A stretch of DNA of 49,791 nt from Anaerobacillus alkalilacustris (lineage in GTDB: Bacteria > Bacillota > Bacilli > Bacillales > Anaerobacillaceae), in the NCBI RefSeq assembly GCF_001866005.1, contig NZ_MLQR01000022.1, positions 1-49,791 on the forward strand. Direction: 5' to 3'. Under the pieces are notes generated by a model. The model did no database searches and was not told where the DNA came from. It saw only the letters and a program-made list of their open reading frames with translations. Of this stretch, positions 43,102 to 49,791 are shown piece after piece. Positions within the stretch are counted from its first letter, which is position 1; each line of letters opens with the position of its first letter. Position numbers and translations under genes: made by a program.

Positions 43102-43236
43102 ATGTATCCAATAGAAATGATACAGTTAATAGTTATCGCTTGTACTATTGCAGCAACTATAATCATCTCGGTTTTTTTGAAAAGTAGATGGCGACCACTA
43201 TGCATGTCACTAGATGAAACTATTGGAACTCACTAA
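43102..43236 (+). CDS. Small membrane protein
   Basis: 44 residues, MYPIEMIQLIVIACTIAATI then ISVFLKSRWRPLC and a short tail. AAGGGGG lies 9 bases upstream of the ATG. One transmembrane helix. Unknown function; could be a degraded or peptide-like gene. Confidence 0.4.
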   Translation: MYPIEMIQLIVIACTIAATIIISVFLKSRWRPLCMSLDETIGTH

Positions 43237-43318
43237 AGATGATTTCTAGTATTACGTTAGTAAAGAAAATGGTTGCTTTATGTTCAAAAATAATTGGTAG
43301 AGAAACGGGGGAATGAAA

Positions 43319-43453
43319 GTGGGAATTGGATTAATTGTTTTGGGTGTAATTACATTCTTTCTAGGGGCTCTTACACCTATAAATCTAATGTATACACTTC
43401 CAACTTCAATAATAATGATAGTCTTTGGAATTATGCGATTAGTAAAAAAGTAA
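43319..43453 (+). CDS. Small membrane protein
   Basis: 44 residues with two short hydrophobic helices (GIGLIVLGVITFFLGALTPI; SIIMIVFGIMRLVKK). GTG start with GGGGGAA upstream; an ATG two codons earlier is the alternative. Unknown function. Confidence 0.45.
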   Translation: MGIGLIVLGVITFFLGALTPINLMYTLPTSIIMIVFGIMRLVKK

Positions 43454-43500
43454 TACATAGTAAGTAAAAAAACTTAAGTTTACAAAAAAGGTGGTATTTT

Positions 43501-43740
43501 ATGGAGTTTGTTATTATGTTAGGTGTTGTCATTATCGTAATAGTCTGCTTTTCCATTAAAGAAAAACTGAGCATAATAAATGAACAAAATAAAGCATTCT
43601 TCAAAGTGAAAAACAAAGTTAATGGAAAAGTATATACTGTATATTCGGTAAAAAATGAAACAAATGAAAGAACTGAATTTTTAATTTACGACAATAATAA
43701 ATGGCAGTGGGTATTAAGTGATATTTATATACCTTATTAA
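43501..43740 (+). CDS. Small membrane-anchored protein
   Basis: 79 residues: an N-terminal helix (FVIMLGVVIIVIVCFSI) and a basic/beta-like domain (NGKVYTVYSVKNETNERTEF then LIYDNNKWQWVLSDIYIPY). AAAGGTGG lies upstream. The second part reads like a small exported beta domain. No family recognised. Confidence 0.6.
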   Translation: MEFVIMLGVVIIVIVCFSIKEKLSIINEQNKAFFKVKNKVNGKVYTVYSVKNETNERTEFLIYDNNKWQWVLSDIYIPY

Positions 43741-43968
43741 AGCTATTATTTGGTGAAGAGAAAGTATTCTTGAATATATAATACATATACACTTATACTA
43801 GCTACAAATCAACGTTTTGAAAGTCAGAGGATTATCAGATATTTTTGAAGACAATTGGTAAATTATTAATGTTGAGAGTGAAATCAAGTAGTTTACATAG
43901 GTTTTGTATTACACTAGTACGATGGTAGTAGGGTTTGATCCAAATAACAAACACCAAAAAGGAGATTT

Positions 43969-45381
43969 ATGAATCGTTATCAGCGTAACATTACAATTGC
44001 ACTTATCATTGCCACCTTCTTAGCTGCGATCGAGGTAACTGTTATTAGTACAGCTATGCCTGTTATTACAAGGGAACTCGGCGGAATAGATTTGATCAGT
44101 TGGGTTTTTGCCATTTATTTATTAACTTATGCAGTTATGACACCAATTTTTGGAAAACTTGCTGATTTATTTGGTAGAAAAAAGATTTTTATTACTGGAG
44201 TAACTTTATTTTTACTTGGCTCGGCACTCTGTGGTTTTTCACAATCAATGGAACAACTAATTCTGTTTCGTGCTCTACAAGGGGTCGGGGCAGGGGCTCT
44301 AATGCCAATGACTTTTACAATTGTTGGAGATGTTTTTAAATATGAACAACGGGCAAAAGCTCAAGCAATTATCGGTTCAATTTGGGGAATTGCCGGTATT
44401 TTCGGTCCGTTAGTAGGTGGTTTTTTTGTCGATTATTTCACGTGGCATTGGATATTCTTTATTAACATTCCATTTGGTTTGATCGCAATGTATTTAATCT
44501 GGAAAAACTTGGAGGAAAGAATTGAGAAACGTAAACGTTCCATTGATTATGGTGGGGCTGTCACATTTATAATAGGTACAACTGCATTACTATATGCTCT
44601 TCTAACTGGCGGAAATGAAATTGCGTGGAACGATTTTCAAATGATAGTACTGTTTAGTGTCGCATTTGTATTTTTAGCTCTATTTATCATTGTTCAATTA
44701 AAGGTCTCAGAACCGATGTTACCATTTCAATTGCTGAAAAATCGTCACTTATTAATTGTAAATTTAAGTGGATTACTACTTGGTGCCATTTTAATTGGGT
44801 TAACCGCGTATTTACCACTTTGGATACAAGGGGTACTTCTTTTAGCTGCGACTTCATCTGGTTTAACCTTAATTCCGATGTCCATCGGCTGGCCAATTGC
44901 CGCATTTTTCAGTGGTCGCTTTATTGTAAAGTTAGGAACAAAACCACTTTCGCTTTCTGGAGTGATTTTAATTTTTATAGGTACGAGTGCTTTAGCTTTT
45001 ATTACAAGCACGACCCCAAATTATATTTTGGTCATTATTATGTTTATTATTGGACTTGGTTTTGGTCTATCGTTTACTGTGTTTACTGTAATCGTTCAAT
45101 CCTCAGTACAATGGCACTTTCGCGGTACAGCAGCTTCGTCCAATGCATTTTTACGCACATTAGGACAAACGTTGGGTATTGCAGTACTTGGAGCTGTACT
45201 AAATCAACATATAGGAGGTCATACAAATAATGGTACTGACGTAGCTCCTGAAATCCTTGCGACAGGACTACATTCAGTGTTCATAATCTTAGCTGTAATT
45301 GCACTGATATGTGTACTTTTAGTAGCTAGCTTTCTGCCAAAAGAGAAACCAGAGTATGCGGAGGATAAATCCTCTACGTAA
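43969..45381 (+). CDS. DHA2-family MFS drug exporter (EmrB/QacA type)
   Basis: A 470-residue MFS transporter with about 14 helices. Diagnostic pieces are AAIEVTVISTAMPVITRELG (motif D1), GKLADLFGRKKIF (motif A), LFRALQGVGAGALMP (motif B), GPLVGGFFVDYFTWHWIFFI (motif C) and GTAASSNAFLRTLGQTLG. It is expected to be a proton-driven multidrug exporter. AAAGGAG precedes the ATG. No regulator is adjacent; the last 12 residues are charged and cytosolic. Confidence 0.92.
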   Translation: MNRYQRNITIALIIATFLAAIEVTVISTAMPVITRELGGIDLISWVFAIYLLTYAVMTPIFGKLADLFGRKKIFITGVTLFLLGSALCGFSQSMEQLILFRALQGVGAGALMPMTFTIVGDVFKYEQRAKAQAIIGSIWGIAGIFGPLVGGFFVDYFTWHWIFFINIPFGLIAMYLIWKNLEERIEKRKRSIDYGGAVTFIIGTTALLYALLTGGNEIAWNDFQMIVLFSVAFVFLALFIIVQLKVSEPMLPFQLLKNRHLLIVNLSGLLLGAILIGLTAYLPLWIQGVLLLAATSSGLTLIPMSIGWPIAAFFSGRFIVKLGTKPLSLSGVILIFIGTSALAFITSTTPNYILVIIMFIIGLGFGLSFTVFTVIVQSSVQWHFRGTAASSNAFLRTLGQTLGIAVLGAVLNQHIGGHTNNGTDVAPEILATGLHSVFIILAVIALICVLLVASFLPKEKPEYAEDKSST

Positions 45382-45776
45382 CCCTCCAACAATCTACTTG
45401 CTACCCTCGCAAAATTTGCGGTTCATAGTTAATAATCATTTAGGCTACTTTCGTTTCGAATAGTAGTCTTTTCTTTTTTTGTAGTAGCATTTTCCTCCCT
45501 GCGTATACTTCGTAAAATGAACAACGCGTAAGCAGAAAGGTATTCGTTCAGAAAACAACCGGAGTCGTACACAAAAGCCTCCGATCGTTGCATTTCACAG
45601 CCGAAACAGAAAACCAAAGTCCAATAGTTCTAAACCTTCCCCATATGTCTACAATGGTGTGTCAGGAAGTTATGAATAAGATGGGGAAAAGTACATAAAT
45701 TATCTGTTAAAGGAAATTCGGAGATGTTTTTGAATTAGGTTACTATTATCATTTGTTGATAAGGGGTACTTTTAAA
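45382..45776. other. Intergenic after the MFS gene
   Basis: It contains a probable terminator (45442-45481). A minus-strand frame at 45429-45617 overlaps the terminator, has no RBS and matches nothing I know. No other gene seen. Confidence 0.4.
45442..45481 (+). terminator. Probable intrinsic terminator
   Basis: ggctact/tagtagtc imperfect stem with inner tcg/cga pairs followed by ttttctttttttg, 60 bases after the MFS stop. Confidence 0.5.
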
Positions 45777-47523
45777 ATGAGGTATATGTTACAAGAAATC
45801 TTATTCATTAGCTATATTTTCTTTGTCTTATTCATTTTGGAAGTATGGCATCGTTCAAATATTATTCATGTTTTCGAATGGCTGATCACTAATCCATATA
45901 TTGTGTTTTTAAACTTTATATTTATTTTATCAATAATCTATCTCATGCAATCATTGACTGGACAACGTAGGTTGGCATTATGGATATCGACTAGTGTTTT
46001 TCTGTTTTGTTTTACTGCAAGTAAAATTAAACTAAATTTGAAGGGCGAACCGCTTCTTCCGTGGGATGGAGTATTAAGAAAAGAAGCTGCTGATATAGGT
46101 GGTTCTTTTGTTTTAATGACTAGTGCAGAGCAAGCGATATTAGGTTGTCTCGTTTTCATTTTTATAGTTTTCCCAATTTTTTTTTAGTAAAAGGAGATTC
46201 GAACCTAAAACTAGAATTCTGTTTTGTTTCATCCCACTTGTTGTATTTTCTATATTTTTTTTCGAGAAGCCGTTTTCACCATTTAAGTTCGGGGGAATTC
46301 ATGATGATGATTGGAACAAGTCGATTGCATATCAAAGAAAAGGGGTACAAGTAGGTTTTATTCATTCGTTGCAAAAAGTAACGATTGAACCACCGGATGG
46401 CTATTATGATGTAACGTTCAATGAGTTGTTGACACAATTAAAAGAAGAAGAAATTGAAACTGAAATTAGACCGAATTTTATCTTTGTTATGAATGAATCC
46501 TTTTGGGATCCGACACGATTACCTAATCTTACATTTAGCGAGGACCCTATGCCATTTTTCCGTAGTCTTCAAAAGAATCATACATCTGGCGAACTAATCG
46601 TGCCAGTGTTGGGAGGCAGTACAGCGAATACAGAATTTGAAGTGTTAACAGGAAACAGTATTCATATGCTTCCACAAGGCTCACTTGCATATTCTCAATT
46701 TGTAAACCATCCGCACCCTTCGCTCGCTTCGACTTTAAAAAATAATGGCTATGAAACAGTCGCGATTCATAGCTATCATGATTGGTTTTACCGTCGTAAT
46801 GAAGTATACACTTTTTTTGACTTTGATCGTTTTGAAAGTTATCGATCTTTTAAAAACCCGGAGTATCGACGCGACTTCATCTCAGATTTGGAAGTGTCAA
46901 AACAAATCATTATTGAACATCAAAATTCTGAAGGACCTTTATTTATTTTTGCCGTAACGATGCAAAATCATGGTCCGTATAATATGCGTCACTATCCAGA
47001 AGATCGGATCGAAGTAACCGATATGCATGAGGACATTACGAAAGTATTGAATAACTATAGTACTGGAGTGAAAGATGCAGATGATTCGCTTCAACTTTTA
47101 GTCAACTATTTTAGAAAGATTGACGATCCAACGGTTATTGTGTTTTTTGGTGATCATTTACCATATTTAGGTGCTGCCTATGAGGGGTATACAATAACTG
47201 GCTATTTAAATGATGCCAACCCTCGTTTTTGGGAAAAGGATGATTATGAAAAGATGTATAGTGTCCCGTTTGTTATATGGGATAATTTCTCAGATGAAAA
47301 GAATGCCGACCTACGTATGAGTTCATCTTTCCTAGGAGCATTTGTTTTAGAAAAATATTCACAGCCACAAACACCCATAATGAGGTTTTTAAATAAGACT
47401 GCAACAAAAGGGGCCGTTGTTTTTTCAAGTCGTAGAGATGTAAATGAATTTTCTCTTGAAGATGCCAAACGTTACCATCTTCTGCAATATGATCAGTTGT
47501 TTGGTGGACAAGGGCCAAGGTAG
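45777..47523 (+). pseudogene. LTA-synthase-like sulfatase family gene with a T9 frameshift
   Basis: A lipoteichoic-acid-synthase-type membrane protein read in two frames. Frame 1 (45777-46187) gives four transmembrane helices and stops just after T9 (46177-46185). One T fewer joins it in frame to 46186-47523, which adds the fifth helix and the extracellular catalytic domain: VMNESFWDP (metal Glu), GGSTANTEFEVLTG (nucleophile Thr), MQNHGPY and FFGDHLPYLG (metal Asp-His). All active-site motifs are intact and no other lesion is seen. It could be a recent inactivation, a phase-variable tract, programmed slippage or a sequencing error. RBS AAGGGG precedes the ATG. Confidence 0.85.
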
Positions 47524-47768
47524 CACCACTGAAAAATGTCGCAAATATGTAAAGAAATACCTAAATGATAATGATGTGCCACTCCAAAATTTAACAAACT
47601 CGTTGTGGTTACCTTAACTTTTCTATATAATATATGAAAACAGAGCTAAAAATACCAAAATTTAAATAGAGAAATGATAAGGGAAAAATTTGGGCCGAAA
47701 ATACATATTTACGCTAGTAGGGTTTTCTCTGTATTAGTAGTGAATTATTAGCGTGAATGGGGGGTATT

Positions 47769-49169
47769 ATGGGGAAAAAAATAAGTAATAGTAGAGATGA
47801 ACAACAATTAATAGATAAACAGAATGAAAGAAAAAATTTAAAGCTAAAATACAATGGTAAAGAAAATTTGCGATTTATGGCAGAGTATGATTATTTAACA
47901 GAATTACCTAATCGAAGGAACTTTGAAAACGTACTAGATGAGTTGATAATATTAGGTGAAGCTGAAATTCATGAAAATACAATAGTACTAATGTTTATTG
48001 ATCTAGATCGTTTTAAATTCTTCAATGACTCCCTTGGACATAATGCTGGAGACAAAGTCTTAAAAATTGTTGCTGACCGAATAAACAATGTTGTTGGGTC
48101 TGAAAACTTAGTTGCAAGATACAGTGGTGATGAATTCGTCGTTTTGTTTAAAGGTGTTACTGATAGAGAAAATATAAACAAGGTGGCAGAGAGGATTCAG
48201 CAAAAGTTAACTGAACCAATAAGATTATTGAATAATGAGTATAGTGTAAGTGCAAGTATTGGCATTAGTATTTTCCCCGAACATACTAATCATATAGATG
48301 AACTTGTACTTCGTGCGGATCAAGCCATGTATAGCGCAAAAAAGAAAGGTAAAAACAGAGTTGAATTTTTCAATGTCGAAATTGCGAATGAAATAGATAG
48401 GAAAGCAAAAATTGAGCAGAATCTTAAAAAAGCAATTGACAATAATGAATTGTATCTTGAATATCAACCAATCGTAAATGTATATAACAAAAAAATAGTA
48501 GGGTTCGAAGCATTACTAAGGTGGAAGAGTGAAAAACTCGGTTCAATTTCTCCTGGTGAGTTTATACCTATTGCTGAAGAATCCGATTTAATATTTAAGA
48601 TTGGTGAATGGGTATTTTTAGAGGTGTGTGAGCACTTAAGCACATGGTCAAAAAAAGGGGTTCCATCCTTTTACATTTCATTAAACATGTCGATAAAGCA
48701 GTTTGAACAACATAATTTAGTTCCAAAATTAGAACAACATATTAAAGATTTTGGTGTAAATGTAGATTTGATAAAAATTGAAATTACCGAGAGTACGGCT
48801 ATGAAAAATAGTGAGGAAATTTTGTCTAAATTAAATGAATTAAATAATCTTGGGATTGAAATTTTTCTTGATGATTTTGGAACTGGATTTTCGTCATTAA
48901 GCTATTTTGAAAAGCTTCCTGTTAGTTTAATAAAGATTGATAAGTCGTTTATTAAAGATATCACTCAGCACAAAAAAAGAGCAGCGATCACTAGAGCAAT
49001 AGTTGCAATGACAAAAAGTTTGAAAATAAAAGTATTGGCAGAAGGTGTAGAGGAGATCGAACAGTATCAATATTTATGTAGTATAGGTTGTCATATTATG
49101 CAAGGTTATTATTTCTGTAAACCTGTACCATTTAATTATGTTGAAGCTTTTTTTCATTCCACAAAGTAA
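47769..49169 (+). CDS. GGDEF-EAL protein (c-di-GMP cyclase/phosphodiesterase)
   Basis: A 466-residue cytosolic protein without membrane or PAS-type sensor domains. The diguanylate cyclase domain covers about residues 35-205: YDYLTELPNRRNF, FIDLDRFKFFNDSLGHNAGD and the active loop RYSGDEF (SGDEF, a permitted variant of GGDEF). The phosphodiesterase domain covers 215-460: YQPIV, GFEALLRW (EAL), EITES, DDFGTGFSSLSYF, KIDKSFI, AEGVE and QGYYFCKP, all catalytic residues present. It can therefore make or degrade c-di-GMP. The ATG at 47769 has GGGGGG upstream; an ATG at 47757 overlaps this. A c-di-GMP riboswitch lies elsewhere in the window. Confidence 0.92.
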   Translation: MGKKISNSRDEQQLIDKQNERKNLKLKYNGKENLRFMAEYDYLTELPNRRNFENVLDELIILGEAEIHENTIVLMFIDLDRFKFFNDSLGHNAGDKVLKIVADRINNVVGSENLVARYSGDEFVVLFKGVTDRENINKVAERIQQKLTEPIRLLNNEYSVSASIGISIFPEHTNHIDELVLRADQAMYSAKKKGKNRVEFFNVEIANEIDRKAKIEQNLKKAIDNNELYLEYQPIVNVYNKKIVGFEALLRWKSEKLGSISPGEFIPIAEESDLIFKIGEWVFLEVCEHLSTWSKKGVPSFYISLNMSIKQFEQHNLVPKLEQHIKDFGVNVDLIKIEITESTAMKNSEEILSKLNELNNLGIEIFLDDFGTGFSSLSYFEKLPVSLIKIDKSFIKDITQHKKRAAITRAIVAMTKSLKIKVLAEGVEEIEQYQYLCSIGCHIMQGYYFCKPVPFNYVEAFFHSTK

Positions 49170-49553
49170 ATTTTTAGGGTGAATTTTCTCCAAGCCCAAA
49201 TAGTTAAAATGTAAATTTCGAAATGATTAGTTAATAAAAAAGTAAATTTTTTATATGTATGAACTGAGAGTTTAAGATTTACTTTGAATTATTTTATGAA
49301 AACCCTTACATACTTAGGTGTAGCTAGAGGGAAGGACAATACTAATAAATAACTTCTTTAAGTTAGGAAATCGATAAAGTTATAGGTTTGCTTGTCAGTG
49401 TCTTACCATTCAACTGTATTAATCTAGCAAATCTAGAACAATTTCTGAAATTATATGCCTTACGACTAATTGAGATCTTTTATTCAACTGTTTTATATAT
49501 TCTGTTTGTTCTTCCTATGATAAGTTTATCCCACCCTCAAGTGGCAGTAAGAC
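49170..49553. other. Intergenic, no gene supported
   Basis: A/T-rich. The plus-strand frame 49388-49600 runs through the inverted-repeat arm at 49554 and has no RBS, so I do not accept it. Confidence 0.5.
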
Positions 49554-49572
49554 CCCAATGTCATCAGGCTAA
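49554..49572 (-). repeat. Right arm of 19-bp inverted repeat
   Basis: cccaatgtcatcaggctaa is the exact reverse complement of 231-249. Confidence 0.6.
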
Positions 49573-49600
49573 GGATACAAATATTGGAATGTTACTTTGA

Positions 49601-49755
49601 GGCCACTGAAAAAGTGAATGTTTTTGAAAAACGAATGATTATAGGGGGGCAAAAATGTCGCCCTAACCCTCAAACGAGCCTTAGAAGCGATTCTAGAGGC
49701 TCGTTTTTTGAATATTATTTTTCAGATAAAAAAATTTGGACTTTTTCAGCAGTCC
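49601..49755. repeat. Inverted-repeat-bounded segment, possible IS1182-like end or MITE
   Basis: ggccactgaaaaagt at 49601 and gactttttcagcagtcc at 49739 are imperfect inverted repeats of the (ggact)gctgaaaaagtc type seen at IS1182-like termini, as I remember them. The 155 bases between contain a terminator and no gene. The window ends soon after, so an adjoining transposase cannot be checked. Confidence 0.4.
49673..49709 (+). terminator. Intrinsic terminator
   Basis: aacgagcct-tagaa pairs with ttcta-gaggctcgtt around gcga, followed by T run. It lies inside the 155-bp inverted-repeat segment. Confidence 0.75.
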
Positions 49756-49791
49756 GTGTTACTTTCTGCTTCTTTTTTTGTAATGAGCTAC

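Noticed and set aside
40377..43740. Bacteriocin or lanthipeptide cluster
   Set aside because: No modification enzyme, processing ABC transporter or double-Gly leader seen among the small ORFs.
44687..45230. ORFs in other frames within the MFS gene
   Set aside because: Shadows of a well supported transporter.
49388..49600. 70-residue ORF near the right end
   Set aside because: No RBS; it crosses the inverted-repeat arm and matches no family.

Overview
The window is AT-rich, with strong AAGGAGG-type ribosome binding sites, frequent GTG/TTG starts and Bacillales gene families: ECF sigma/anti-sigma pairs, KipI/KipA-type 5-oxoprolinase, YwbE, an LTA-synthase-like sulfatase and a possible gamma-type spore SASP. 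It reads as chromosomal DNA of a Bacillaceae-like, probably spore-forming Firmicute. I cannot name the species. No rRNA, tRNA, phage or complete insertion sequence was recognised. The region is accessory-rich, with many small repeats and decaying genes.

Layout. 0.8-1.4 kb: YfcE-like phosphodiesterase. 1.8-5.7 kb: an ECF sigma operon (membrane sensor-like protein, ZAS-like protein, sigma factor, anti-sigma factor) with a predicted ECF promoter; its tail is decaying (a one-stop interrupted membrane gene and a wrecked DUF4825 lipoprotein gene). 5.7-7.1 kb: a perfectly phased 52-bp tandem array whose unit junctions form hairpins. 7.4-10.1 kb: MarR regulator, membrane protein, flavodoxin-like protein and a DUF6544-like protein. 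10.3-13.8 kb: an APH-fold kinase, a 14-residue-repeat coiled-coil protein and remnants of Rpn, TetR, MFS and MMPL genes. 14.1-19.0 kb: Gfo/Idh/MocA oxidoreductase, then pxpB-pxpC and pxpA, separated by an IclR (KipR-like) remnant. 19.4-21.9 kb: ywbE, an AI-2E family permease, and a CueP-like copper lipoprotein with an in-frame TGA exactly at a conserved cysteine position.

22.4-37.3 kb is the main discovery region. A c-di-GMP-I riboswitch with a terminator precedes a tightly coupled run of genes: a tail-anchored coiled coil, a dynamin-like GTPase, a degenerate double GTPase, a full dynamin-like protein with stalk, a small membrane-hairpin protein, a HerA/DUF87 ATPase, a PD-(D/E)XK nuclease-like protein and two helical proteins. 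It is followed by a WHH (HNH/Endo VII) nuclease toxin overlapping a SUKH immunity gene. The toxin and a protein encoded upstream of the riboswitch share a glycine-rich N-terminal domain, which suggests cargo recognised by the same machinery. I infer a c-di-GMP-controlled membrane-remodelling toxin-deployment or defence apparatus and do not recognise it as a described system.

37.5-49.8 kb: an RpiB/LacAB family protein lacking the catalytic Cys, a GH1 remnant between inverted IS200/IS605-like hairpins, a SASP-like gene, a GrpB-family protein, a cluster of small membrane proteins, a DHA2 drug exporter, an LTA-synthase-like gene frameshifted at a T9 tract, and a GGDEF-EAL c-di-GMP enzyme. The last makes c-di-GMP signalling a theme of the window.
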